Shown: one piece after another, positions 54,162-62,791 of the stretch
Numbering within the stretch: position 1 is the first letter of the stretch
Layout of the letters: each line of letters opens with the position of its first letter
Assembly: GCA_000244995.1 (NCBI GenBank)
Contig: CM001438.1
Coordinates: 2,318,090-2,382,089 of the forward strand
From: Burkholderiales bacterium JOSHI_001
Lineage (GTDB): Bacteria > Pseudomonadota > Gammaproteobacteria > Burkholderiales > Burkholderiaceae_C
DNA: 64,000 nucleotides
Direction of reading: 5' to 3'
Program-made: the position numbers and the translations under genes
The notes under the pieces: model-generated
Seen by the model: only the letters and a program-made list of their open reading frames with translations
What the model was told of the DNA's origin: nothing
The model's database searches: none

Positions 54162-56246
54162 TCAAGGAGTGATTTGAGTTTCTGGCGGGCTGGGCTCGTG
54201 GCTTGGCGCCGCCTCGGTGTCGGCGTCGAGCGCCGCCACGTCCAGAGGCATCGCCGCGCCATCGTCTTCGCCCAGCAGCACGCCGTCTTCGTCAGCGACA
54301 GGCTCGATCGTTCCGCCGATGCCCGGGATACCGGGCGCACCTTTGTCGAAGAAGGTCAGTAGCTCGTCGGCGACCTTGTCCGGCGGGCCCTCGAACGAAT
54401 CCGGCAGCAGCGTATGGTCGTGGGCCAGCGTCTCCAGGCTCAAGGTCTGCCCGGCTGGCAGCTCATCGTCGGCATAGCGCCAGCGCTGTTGAACCCGCGC
54501 CAGGTGCAGGTCCATGTCCATGCGCGGCACGGCCGGCGCCTTCAGCAATCGCGAGGTGAAGGCCTTGTCGCGGTAGTAGCGGATCTTCTCGCCCAAGATC
54601 GGCTTGCAGTTCTCGAAGATCACCACCAGCCGCTCGCTGCCCAGTTCCTTGAACTCTTGCGGCAGCAGCAGTGCGCGGCGCTGCTCGCTTTCGTTGCGGC
54701 TGACGGTGCTGCTCCCATGGCCGCTGAAGGACCGGCTGCGCCCGCGAGAGGTGGCGCGCTCGGTGAAGTGGCCGAGCATGGCGCTGTACTCGTCCGCGTC
54801 GCGCTGTTCGCGCGGCGCGTAGAGGATCTGCAGGCCGTGGTTGGTGGCGAAGGTGCGGGCTTCCTTGTCGCCGTAGACCGCGTCCAGCTGCGACATCGCC
54901 TGCACCACGGTGAGCAGGCGCAGGTTGTAGCCGGCCAGGAACGCGGCAGCGTTGGTGATGACGCCCGCGCGGCCCATCGCCGTGAACTCGTCGTTGACCA
55001 GCAGGCACTGCACTTTCAGCGTCGAGTCCTGCTCGGGCAAGTGCTGGGTGTTCAGGCTGACGAGCTGCGAGAAGAACAGGTTCAGCAGCGGCCGGGCGTT
55101 GGCCAGCCGGTTCGGCGGGATGCGCACGTAGACCGATATGCGGCGGCGGCGCACGTCCTCGAGCTTGAAGTCATCGGCGCTGGTGGCGGCATCGACCACC
55201 GCATCCGCGAAGATCGTCAGCGGCGCGTTGAAGGTGGCGACCACACTGGACAGCGTGTTCTCCGAGTTCGACAGCAGGCGCTGCAGAGCGTCGGTGCACT
55301 CGTCGGAGAGCGGCAGGTTGGTGGAAGTCGCTTCCTCGCGGCGCTGGGTGATCAGGCCGCTCAGGTGGTCCTTGAGCGACCGGCCCTTGCCCGAGGACTG
55401 GCGCAGCATCTCGCCGATGGTCGGGGGCAGTGAGGGGGTTTCGAGGAGAACGAGACCGAGGCCAAGGAACAGGTTGCGCGCCTGGTCGTTGAAGAAGGCT
55501 TCGGACGAGGTACCACCGCCGTCGTTGGGGAAGAAGACCTGGCCGATGGTGAGCAGGTCGCCGACGCGGTGCAGGGGACTGGAGCGCACGGCGGTCAGCG
55601 GGTTCCAGCGGTGGCTGCGTGCGTCCTCGTCGAAGGGCGAGAAGGCATAGACGGCCTGGCCGTGCGCGGCGCGGTAGCCAGCGGTGATGTCGTAGTTCTC
55701 TCCCTTGATGTCTAGCACGACGACCGAGTCGGGCCAGTTCAGCAGGTTGGGGATGACGACGCCCACGCCCTTGCCGCTGCGGGTGGGTGCGGACAGCATC
55801 ACCGAGAGCTGGCCGGGAAGCGACAGGAACCTTCCGCGGTGGCGCCCGATGAGGATGCCCGGCTGCCCGTCGCCGCCCGTGAGGCCCGCGCGATCGACCT
55901 CGGCTGGGCTGGCGAACCTGGCGTCGCCGTGCAGCGCCCGCCGCGGCCGTGCGGCGGCGACCAGTCCTCCAGGCAGTAGGACCAGCAGACCGATCCCCGA
56001 GACGCCGATGGCGATCTGCAGCTTCTTGCGCAGCTGGGCATCGTCGGCGTACAGGTCCCAGTAGTGGACGATGCTGGCGAATTGCGCCTGCTTCGGGTTT
56101 GCCTTGTTCAGGACCAGGAACAGGACGCCGGCCAAGTACACCGCCGCACAGGCCAGTGCGGCATAGCCGATCACGGCAAAGGTGCCCGCGGCGATCTTGC
56201 GGCCAGTCGGCCAGGCCGAGAACGGCAGGGATGCGACGGTGCTCAT
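54162..56246 (-). CDS. virD4: VirD4/TraG coupling protein
   Basis: 694 residues. Two N-terminal membrane helices (AAGTFAVIGYAALACAAVYLAGVLF and LQIAIGVSGIGLLVLLPGGLVAA) precede the T4CP ATPase domain with Walker A SAPTRSGKGVGVVIPNLLNW, DIKGENYDITAG, FNDQARNLFLGLG and NDEFTAMGRAGV (Walker B-like). It links the relaxosome to the VirB channel and supplies energy. ATG 56246 (MSTVASLPFSAW) overlaps the virB11 stop (ATGA); the longer open frame is Arg-rich and a shadow of virB11. Confidence 0.94.
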   Translation of the reverse strand: MSTVASLPFSAWPTGRKIAAGTFAVIGYAALACAAVYLAGVLFLVLNKANPKQAQFASIVHYWDLYADDAQLRKKLQIAIGVSGIGLLVLLPGGLVAAARPRRALHGDARFASPAEVDRAGLTGGDGQPGILIGRHRGRFLSLPGQLSVMLSAPTRSGKGVGVVIPNLLNWPDSVVVLDIKGENYDITAGYRAAHGQAVYAFSPFDEDARSHRWNPLTAVRSSPLHRVGDLLTIGQVFFPNDGGGTSSEAFFNDQARNLFLGLGLVLLETPSLPPTIGEMLRQSSGKGRSLKDHLSGLITQRREEATSTNLPLSDECTDALQRLLSNSENTLSSVVATFNAPLTIFADAVVDAATSADDFKLEDVRRRRISVYVRIPPNRLANARPLLNLFFSQLVSLNTQHLPEQDSTLKVQCLLVNDEFTAMGRAGVITNAAAFLAGYNLRLLTVVQAMSQLDAVYGDKEARTFATNHGLQILYAPREQRDADEYSAMLGHFTERATSRGRSRSFSGHGSSTVSRNESEQRRALLLPQEFKELGSERLVVIFENCKPILGEKIRYYRDKAFTSRLLKAPAVPRMDMDLHLARVQQRWRYADDELPAGQTLSLETLAHDHTLLPDSFEGPPDKVADELLTFFDKGAPGIPGIGGTIEPVADEDGVLLGEDDGAAMPLDVAALDADTEAAPSHEPSPPETQITP

Positions 56247-57325
56247 GCTGCCGCCTGTTGATCCCAGCGGCCGAGCCGCTGGCGCCGGGGCTCGTAGAGG
56301 ATCTCGGAGATGAAGCGTCCGCGTTCGTCGCGATCGAACTGCACGATCACGTCGACGACGACGCTCAGCAGCCACTTGATCTCGTCCATCCGCAGGCCGC
56401 CGCCAGCGCCGGTCTCGCGGATCATCAGCGACATCTGCTCGAAGGCGAGCGCGCAGCTGCCGGCATGGACGCTGGTGATGCTGCCCGGGTGGCCCGAGGC
56501 CGCGAGGCGAACGAAGTAGAAGCACTCGTCACCTCGCACCTCGGCCAGAAAGATGCGGTCGGGCTTCATGCGCAGGCAGGCTTCGAGCAACGACTTGGCC
56601 GTCACGCGCGCCGTGCCCTGCGCGTCCTTGCTGTAGAACAGGTGCACCACGTTCGGGTGGTTCGGCAGCGTCAGCTCTGCGGTGTCCTGGATCGTGATGA
56701 GGCGTTCGTGCTTTGGCACCTCTTCGACCAGGCCTTTCATGAAGGTGGTCTTGCCCGAGCCGGTCTTCCCGCTGACGACGATGGTCTGGTGCCTGCGCAC
56801 AGCCAGGCGCAGAAACTCGGCGTAGCGGCCGGCGTCCTTCAGCTCGACCAGCTCGCGCTCGAAGGGCAGCAGTTCCGCGCTCGGTGTGCGCGTCACGGTG
56901 GCCGTGCGCTCGAACAGGCCTTCGCGTTCGAAGTCGTCCAGCCGCTTGATCAGGTGCGACGGTTTGCGCACGGTGATCGATACCGTGCCGCGGGGCACGG
57001 CCGGAGGAATGACGAACTGGATGCGTTCGCCACTGGGCAGGGTGGCCGAGAGCAGCGGCCGTTCCTGGTTGACCTGCTGATCGCAGTAGGTGGCGACGGC
57101 GGTGGCCAGCGACAGACAGCGCTCGTGCGTCATCTCCGATGCCGGCACGGTCTGCCAGCCGCGCACGGTTTCGACGAGCAGCTCACCTGGCCGATTGACA
57201 CAGACTTCCAGCACGCCGGGCGCGTCGAGTTGCTCGCGCAGCGGGCGCAGGAACTCGACGACCGAAGTGGCATCGCCGCACCAGCCGTCGTCCTGGACCT
57301 CGCGATCGTGGGGAAGCGCGCTCAT
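56243..57325 (-). CDS. virB11: VirB11 secretion ATPase
   Basis: 360 residues. N-terminal domain (VLEVCVNRPGELLVETVRGW), then the RecA-like domain with Walker A VSGKTGSGKTTFMKGL, ITIQDTAELTLPNHPNVVHLF, and MKPDRIFLAEVRGDECFYFVRLAASGHPGSITSVHAGS (Asp box and His box). A hexameric cytoplasmic ATPase that energises pilus assembly and substrate passage. Overlaps virB10 and virD4 by 4 bases each. Confidence 0.95.
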   Translation of the reverse strand: MSALPHDREVQDDGWCGDATSVVEFLRPLREQLDAPGVLEVCVNRPGELLVETVRGWQTVPASEMTHERCLSLATAVATYCDQQVNQERPLLSATLPSGERIQFVIPPAVPRGTVSITVRKPSHLIKRLDDFEREGLFERTATVTRTPSAELLPFERELVELKDAGRYAEFLRLAVRRHQTIVVSGKTGSGKTTFMKGLVEEVPKHERLITIQDTAELTLPNHPNVVHLFYSKDAQGTARVTAKSLLEACLRMKPDRIFLAEVRGDECFYFVRLAASGHPGSITSVHAGSCALAFEQMSLMIRETGAGGGLRMDEIKWLLSVVVDVIVQFDRDERGRFISEILYEPRRQRLGRWDQQAAA

Positions 57326-58776
57326 CGTGCACCCTCCCGAGTCGTTTCGCTGCCTGTGGGCTTCAGCTCGTACACCGACGAGAAGTCCACGTCGCGGGCG
57401 ACATAGATGCCGACGATGCCGCCCTGGTTCTGGTAGATCAGCGGCGGGATGTTGATGGTGCTGTCCAGCACCTTCTCGGCCAGCTTGCTGGTGTTCGACG
57501 TGGTCGAGGGCAGGACGATGGTGTCGGCCTGCCGGTCACTGGCCTGGTTCTGGATGACGAGCTTCACCGAGTCGTCGATCAGCGACAGGAGCATGGCCGC
57601 GCCGATGCGTTCGCCCCAGCGGTTGTCGACGTAGCCGTCGATGCCGGACTCGCCCAGTTGGCCGGTCCCGGGCGAGTCGATGTCCACCGTCACGCCCAGC
57701 GGTGTGCGAATGCGAGTCCACAGCACCGGGATGCGCACGGTGCCTGGCCGGACTGACGCGATGCGGTACTCGCCGTCAAGGTGCGAGCCGCGTTCGATCA
57801 GCAGCACGCGGCCGTCGTCGCTGAAAACGTTGCGCTGCACCTGGCAGCCGACCAGGCCTGAGGTGGCGCTGATGACCTTCGTCTTCAGCGCGCAGGTGAA
57901 GGCCGTGCCCTTGGGCAGCGTCAGGCTGCGGTTGCCAAGCATCGAGGCCGCTACCTTGGGGGTGGTCGAGCCCTGAAGCTGGCCCCCGAACAGGCCACCT
58001 ACTACGGGGCTCGCCCCGACGGATGCGGGGCCTGCCATCGGGGGCCCGCCGAGGAGTGCCCCTGAAGGCATGGTGCCGGTGGCCTGGCCGGCCGCCATCC
58101 CCGCGGTCTTTGTCAGGTTGTCGAGCAGGCCCTGCAGCTGGCGCTGGTAGCCCTGCAAGTTGCGCGATGTCGCCGCGATGGGATCGTTCGGATCGATTGG
58201 CTCCGGTGCGGCCGGCCCCTCGACGGAGGGTGCCGAGGCATCTGCCCTTCGGGTGGAGACTCCCGGCGCCGGAAGCGCCCCGGGCCGGGTGGTGACCAGC
58301 AGGATGGGGGCATCCTCTGGCGGGGCCACCTTCGGGCCACCCGATGCAGGTGCACCCGATCCGGTGCGCCTGACGCCGATGGGCTCTGCCAGTTCGTCGG
58401 CCGTGGGCGTGAGGGCCGGGATTCGGGGTGCTGTCGCCACCGCGGCACTGGCGGTTGGCGCGGGCGGCATCTCGAGCCGGCGCGGCTCGGCCGTGGCGGC
58501 GGCTGGCTTGTCGCGCACCAGATTCGACTCCGCCTCGTCGGCCTTCTTGCCACCGGTCACGAAGCTCTGGATGGTGAGACCAGCGGCCACAACCACGGTG
58601 CCGATGAGCAGGACCCCGGCCAGCAGCCCCTTCTTCGACATCGACATACGCTGCCTGGTCGCGACGTTGGGGATGCCGTGCTCGCCGGGCAGTGGCGAGA
58701 TCGTGTTGCCGTCGGGGTCTGCTTGGGCCTCCGGCCCTGGATCGCGGTCGCGTGGCGCGCTCGGTTCGTTGGTCAT
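57322..58776 (-). CDS. virB10: VirB10 core-complex protein
   Basis: 484 residues. A cytoplasmic N-terminus, one inner-membrane helix (KKGLLAGVLLIGTVVVAAGLTIQSFV, about 48-73), a long Pro-rich periplasmic linker (about 95-270), then the TrbI/VirB10 beta-barrel (LPKGTAFTCALKTKVISATSGLVGCQVQRNVFSDDGRVLLIERGSHLDGEY, RIRTPLGVTVDIDSPGTGQLGESGIDG). It spans the envelope and joins the inner and outer core. Overlaps virB9 and virB11. Confidence 0.94.
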   Translation of the reverse strand: MTNEPSAPRDRDPGPEAQADPDGNTISPLPGEHGIPNVATRQRMSMSKKGLLAGVLLIGTVVVAAGLTIQSFVTGGKKADEAESNLVRDKPAAATAEPRRLEMPPAPTASAAVATAPRIPALTPTADELAEPIGVRRTGSGAPASGGPKVAPPEDAPILLVTTRPGALPAPGVSTRRADASAPSVEGPAAPEPIDPNDPIAATSRNLQGYQRQLQGLLDNLTKTAGMAAGQATGTMPSGALLGGPPMAGPASVGASPVVGGLFGGQLQGSTTPKVAASMLGNRSLTLPKGTAFTCALKTKVISATSGLVGCQVQRNVFSDDGRVLLIERGSHLDGEYRIASVRPGTVRIPVLWTRIRTPLGVTVDIDSPGTGQLGESGIDGYVDNRWGERIGAAMLLSLIDDSVKLVIQNQASDRQADTIVLPSTTSNTSKLAEKVLDSTINIPPLIYQNQGGIVGIYVARDVDFSSVYELKPTGSETTREGAR

Positions 58777-59681
58777 GGCATCGCCCCCTTCCGCGCGTCG
58801 GTCGGTGTGCTGTCGGCCTTGAGCACCCGCTGCACGCCGGGCACCGTGGTGCCGTCGCCGGGCGGCCTGCCGTCCAGGTCGAAGGCCTCGTTCCAGAGGC
58901 CGACGACAGCGGAGCCGGCGCGCAGCATCAGCCGCCGGCTGACGCGGTCCACCACGAGCAGGTCGTCTTCCATGCGGGCGTTGACCAGCGTCTCGCTGCC
59001 GTCGCCCAGCACATGGAACACAGCCGGCACCTCGCGGTTACCCGGGAATCGCAGGTAGGTGAAGCGGCCGTCATCGAAGACCAGCGTCGGCGCGATGTCC
59101 TGCGAGCCGTCGCCTTCGGCGATCGAATACTGGGTGTTCATCACCTGCGGCTTGGCTTGCAGGCGCTCGGCGACAACTTGCTGCGGCGTTGGAGGTGTAG
59201 GCACCGCCGGCAATGCCACCAGCGGTGCCATGTCGCGCAAGACAAGGCGCGACGCTGGTGCCGCCCGGGCCGGCGCCTTGACCACGAGCCGGTAGACAGC
59301 CGGCTTGGGATCGCCATCGGCGAGCACGACGAATCGGAAGGCGTGCGTACGGCGGTCGGTGACGACAGCTAGGTTGTTCGCGGCGCTGGCCGTGCTCTTC
59401 GCTTTGACGAAGAGGTTCCGGCCGCCGGGTTGAGCCGCCACGCACCAGGCGGATTCGGCTTTGGCGCAGTCGCCGCCCAGGCCGGCAGCGACTTCGGTGA
59501 TCGCCTCGTCGACGTCGAGCACCACCAGGGTCACGACACCGCGCTTGACCGGCACCGTGACCACGGCGCGAGGGTCGTAGACCACTTCGCGCAGGCGTGG
59601 GTCGGCGGGATCGGTCCCGGCGGATGCGGGGCCGCACAGCGCGAGACCGCCGACAGCAGCCAACCAAGCCGTGGCCTTCAT
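58773..59681 (-). CDS. virB9: VirB9 core-complex protein
   Basis: 302 residues with a signal peptide (MKATAWLAAVGGLALCGPASA). N-terminal domain RLREVVYDPRAVVTVPVKRGVVTLVVL and C-terminal domain NTQYSIAEGDGSQDIAPTLVFDDGRFTYLRFPGNREVPAVF with VDRVSRRLMLRAGSAVVGLWNEAFD match VirB9/TrbG. It forms the outer-membrane ring with VirB10. ATG 59681 chosen for the signal peptide; the upstream open frame is a shadow of virB8. Overlaps virB8. Confidence 0.93.
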   Translation of the reverse strand: MKATAWLAAVGGLALCGPASAGTDPADPRLREVVYDPRAVVTVPVKRGVVTLVVLDVDEAITEVAAGLGGDCAKAESAWCVAAQPGGRNLFVKAKSTASAANNLAVVTDRRTHAFRFVVLADGDPKPAVYRLVVKAPARAAPASRLVLRDMAPLVALPAVPTPPTPQQVVAERLQAKPQVMNTQYSIAEGDGSQDIAPTLVFDDGRFTYLRFPGNREVPAVFHVLGDGSETLVNARMEDDLLVVDRVSRRLMLRAGSAVVGLWNEAFDLDGRPPGDGTTVPGVQRVLKADSTPTDARKGAMP

Positions 59682-60451
59682 GGCTTGGCTCCCGGCGCGG
59701 CAGTGTTGATCTCGGGGTCGGACCGGTACGCCGTGACGACGAAGCCGAACGGGTTCTCGACCCGATCTCGTTCTTTCGCGAGCACCTTGGGCTGGTACTG
59801 GTAAACGATGCTGGCGACGTGCCGCGTGGTGAGCTCGGGCAGGTTGCGGTCGGTCAGGCGCACCACCTTGTCGTAGGTGACCGTGGCCTCGCCCTTGTTG
59901 CCAGCGCGACCGGATGCGGCCAGGCGCACGCCGATGACGTTGATGCGCCAGTCCTCGGCGGCACCGATCTTCTTCTGCAGGGCGCCGTCGCCTTCGAACT
60001 GGCGGTTGTAGTCGGCGAAGACGGCCGGCACGGCCATGCGGGCCACCTGGTCGAAGTCCCGCTGCAGGAACATCCAGCTGTAGCCCTCGCGGGCACGGAC
60101 GAAGTTGGCGAGGTTGTGCTTGTCGAGCGCCTCCATCGGCGGGATGGTCTCGACGCTCAGCCGCTGCTGGACCGTGGTCTCGCCGGTGACGCGATCGACG
60201 ACGATCGGAATCTCCACCACGCGGCGCAGCGGCCCTTGGACGAACACCGCTGCGATGCCGATCAAGCCCAGGACGAGACCGGCGATGGCCACCCAACAAG
60301 CGCGGCGCTCAGAGCGTTCGAGCATCAGCGCACGGTCGATTTCCCACGCGCGGTTGGCATGGATCGCGGTTGTCTCGGCGGCGGCCTTGCCTGCGTCGCG
60401 GGAGCGATCAGGCAATGCAGCGGCTCTTCCCGGCGTCAGGACGGCACTCAT
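59678..60451 (-). CDS. virB8: VirB8 inner-membrane scaffold
   Basis: 257 residues: a cytoplasmic N-terminus, one TM (ACWVAIAGLVLGLIGIAAVFVQG) and a periplasmic NTF2-like domain (LDKHNLANFVRAREGYSWMFLQRDFDQVARMAVPAVFADYNRQFEGDGALQKKIG, ending VTAYRSDPEINT). It nucleates assembly of the T4SS. 68 bases from virB5. Confidence 0.93.
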   Translation of the reverse strand: MSAVLTPGRAAALPDRSRDAGKAAAETTAIHANRAWEIDRALMLERSERRACWVAIAGLVLGLIGIAAVFVQGPLRRVVEIPIVVDRVTGETTVQQRLSVETIPPMEALDKHNLANFVRAREGYSWMFLQRDFDQVARMAVPAVFADYNRQFEGDGALQKKIGAAEDWRINVIGVRLAASGRAGNKGEATVTYDKVVRLTDRNLPELTTRHVASIVYQYQPKVLAKERDRVENPFGFVVTAYRSDPEINTAAPGAKP

Positions 60452-60519
60452 AGGAGACCTCGGTTGGGCTGCGCGCCGCCTTTGGGCGGTGCTGGGCGCA
60501 GCGGTTCAGGGATCAGGCA

Positions 60520-61215
60520 TCAGGGCAGGTAGTCAGCCACCTTCCCCGTGCGCGTGAGCATCTGGTACTGACGCTCTCGCTCGCGCGACCGGGCGATGCG
60601 CTCCTCGCTGTCGGCCATGCCCTGCAGCATCTGCACCTGGGACACCTCATGGGCGAGCAGCGCGTTCTCGGCGCCGATGCGGGCCTGGACTTCCTGCACC
60701 GCCTTCTGGTCGGTGGTGGCGTTGATCTGACCCATCAGCGACTGGATCTGAGACAGGCGGCCGGCGGCCGACTTCATGGCGTCCTGCAGCAGGCCCTTCT
60801 GCTGGTACGGCTGCGCAAGCGCGGCCTGGCAACTGGTACGGGCGTCGCCGGTCAGGTCCATGCAGTTGTAGACCATGCCTACGTCCCGCAGCGCTTTGGC
60901 GGTGGCGGTCAGGCCGGAGTAGCCCGAGGTGTTGATGGCATTGACGTAGGTGTAGGCCTCGGCCGGGACGTAGTTCCTCAGCAGCGGGTTGTTGAACACG
61001 TCGCCCAGGTTGCGGATGCCGTTGATGCTGTTGATCTGGCTCTGAAGCTGGTTGATCTGCTGGACCTGGTTGTTGATCTGCGTGATGCCATCGAGCACCT
61101 GTTGGATCGTCTGGACCAGGTTGGCAACATCGATGACCGGGATGCCCTGCGCGCGGGCGCCGCTGACGCCGAAGGCGATCAGGACAGCGGCAGCGACCTT
61201 GAGACGTGTGTGCAT
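60520..61215 (-). CDS. virB5: VirB5-like minor pilus protein
   Basis: 231 residues: a signal peptide (LKVAAAVLIAFGVSGARA), then a helical protein typical of VirB5/TrbJ (IPVIDVANLVQTIQQVLDGITQINNQVQQINQLQSQINSINGIRNLGDVFNN, QARIGAENALLAHEVSQVQMLQGMADSEER). Two Cys (YNCMDL, TSCQAAL) may form a disulfide. It tips the pilus. It lies between virB6 and virB8, after virB6. Confidence 0.87.
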   Translation of the reverse strand: MHTRLKVAAAVLIAFGVSGARAQGIPVIDVANLVQTIQQVLDGITQINNQVQQINQLQSQINSINGIRNLGDVFNNPLLRNYVPAEAYTYVNAINTSGYSGLTATAKALRDVGMVYNCMDLTGDARTSCQAALAQPYQQKGLLQDAMKSAAGRLSQIQSLMGQINATTDQKAVQEVQARIGAENALLAHEVSQVQMLQGMADSEERIARSRERERQYQMLTRTGKVADYLP

Positions 61216-61271
61216 GGTTTCGCTCCTGTGCTGGGCAACGCCTATTGAGGCTGGTTGAAGAGGACTGACGT

Positions 61272-62369
61272 TCAGGCCCGACCGCGCAATGCGGCGAGCT
61301 TGTATGCGGCGGTTCGCACCGCGCCGTATCCCTGGCGGACAACGGCGCCTGCCCCGGTGGCCATGGTTCCTGCGGCCCGACCGGTCGCTGCGGCTGCAGC
61401 GCCCGTGGCCTGGCCCGCTGCGTAGGGCAGGCCGGCCCCGGCTCGAACCACACCACCGGCTGCACCCGCTGCACCGGCACCTCGCCCGGATGCCGAGCGC
61501 AGGCCCGAGACCATCATGGCGTTCTGGATCATCTGGATGCCTTGCTGGACTGCAGCGCCGCCTGTGAGTGCGGAGGCAAGGCTCGGGGCCTGGAAGCAGA
61601 TGATGGCCATGAGGATCATGACGACGCAGTACTTCAGGCTCTCGCCGACGACGTTGAAGGTCGGGCCCAGGAAGCCGCCGTTAACCTGGATGGCCTGCAC
61701 CAGCGCATCGCCCATGAATGCGCTGAGGCCAAGCGCGAAGAATGCAAACCAGGTCAGCACCACGGCATTCAGCACCATCGAGAGCCAGCTGTCGAAGAAC
61801 CGGGCTGTCGGACGCCATGCGAGACACAGGACGAACAGCGGACCGATAGCGATCACGAAGGTCAGGAAAAGCTTTGCCAGCGTCACGACAAACAACGCGA
61901 TGCACAAGAACACGACGTTCCCGATGGAGCACACCACCGCCGCGAACAGCAGATCAAGCCGCATGATTCCGGCGTCCTTCAATAGATCAAGCACCAGCTT
62001 GCTCGCCTCGTCGTTGAAGCTATCCAGCAATGCGTACGGCGATGTGATTGCCATCGGGTCTGCTGCCGCGGGCAGGAACGTGGTTGCCACACCAGTTGCC
62101 AGCGCGTTGGCCGAGTCGGACACGTTGGAGATGTAGAAGCCGGACTGCAGTGCAAACGCCAGGACCAATCCGATCTTGAACACCTTCCAGAGGAAGGTCG
62201 GCACGGTCTCGGAAACTTCGTTGCGCAAGACGGCCCAGCCGTACAGCGTCACCCAGATCGTCATCGCAGTCAGCGCAATGGGGGCGATGCCCGCCATCAG
62301 TGCGGTCACGACACCGAGCACATACGTGTTCAAGACAGCATCGAACTGAGAACCGACCCAGGCGAACAT
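61272..62369 (-). CDS. virB6: VirB6-like polytopic channel protein
   Basis: 365 residues with at least six membrane segments (VLGVVTALMAGIAPIALTAMTIWVTLYGWAVL, FKIGLVLAFALQSGFYISNV, LLFAAVVCSIGNVVFLCIALFVVTLAKLFLTFVIAIGPLFVLCLAW, FDSWLSMVLNAVVLTWFAFFALGL, YCVVMILMAIICFQAP). It ends in a Gly/Ala-rich hydrophilic tail (about 290-365). It forms the inner-membrane channel. ATG 62369 follows GGAGAGAAG. 56 bases from virB5. Confidence 0.88.
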   Translation of the reverse strand: MFAWVGSQFDAVLNTYVLGVVTALMAGIAPIALTAMTIWVTLYGWAVLRNEVSETVPTFLWKVFKIGLVLAFALQSGFYISNVSDSANALATGVATTFLPAAADPMAITSPYALLDSFNDEASKLVLDLLKDAGIMRLDLLFAAVVCSIGNVVFLCIALFVVTLAKLFLTFVIAIGPLFVLCLAWRPTARFFDSWLSMVLNAVVLTWFAFFALGLSAFMGDALVQAIQVNGGFLGPTFNVVGESLKYCVVMILMAIICFQAPSLASALTGGAAVQQGIQMIQNAMMVSGLRSASGRGAGAAGAAGGVVRAGAGLPYAAGQATGAAAAATGRAAGTMATGAGAVVRQGYGAVRTAAYKLAALRGRA

Positions 62370-62383
62370 TGCTTCTCTCCCCT

Positions 62384-62791
62384 CTACTGAACAGCGCTGA
62401 TCGGAAAGCCCTTGAGGCTGATGCACTTGCCGGAGATGTCAGGCCGCTCGCACTGCGTCCACTCACCCTTGAGCTTCACGATCCAGACCCGAGAGCGCTT
62501 CTCGGTGCCGTAGGTCGACTCGCGACAGGTTCCTGGCCTGGCGAAGACTTCCGTGCACTCGACAAGCCCTGCCTGACTCTCCAACATCTTCCAGCCGCCG
62601 CCAGCGCAACCTGACTTCGCTGCCGGACAAGGTGCACCAAGCGATGCGGTCGGCAGCGGTGGTGTCTCCACCTTCTTGGTCCCGTCGGGCATCACCTTGA
62701 CGGCCTCGTTGCCCTTGACGAACTGGGCGCTGGCGGTGGTGGCGGCGAGTGTGATCGCCACCAGCGCGACGAGATTGCAAACAGCGTTCAT
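62384..62791 (-). CDS. Exported Cys-rich protein between virB4 and virB6
   Basis: 135 residues: a signal peptide (NAVCNLVALVAITLAATTASA), then AQFVKGNEAVKVMPDGTKKVETPPLPT and six Cys in the mature part (PCPAAKSGCAGG, LVECTEVFARPGTCRES, TQCERPDISGKC). Likely disulfide-bonded in the periplasm. Overlaps the virB4 start-side neighbour by 4 bases and lies 14 bases from virB6, so it is a dedicated T4SS component. No family named; VirB7 would be a lipoprotein and this is not. Confidence 0.75.
   Translation of the reverse strand: MNAVCNLVALVAITLAATTASAQFVKGNEAVKVMPDGTKKVETPPLPTASLGAPCPAAKSGCAGGGWKMLESQAGLVECTEVFARPGTCRESTYGTEKRSRVWIVKLKGEWTQCERPDISGKCISLKGFPISAVQ

Noticed and set aside
56247-56525. 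93-residue N-terminal extension of VirD4
   Set aside because: Arg/Pro-rich shadow of virB11; the start at 56246 overlaps the virB11 stop and begins the membrane domain.
59682-60299. Upstream extension of VirB9
   Set aside because: Shadow of virB8; the signal peptide starts at 59681.
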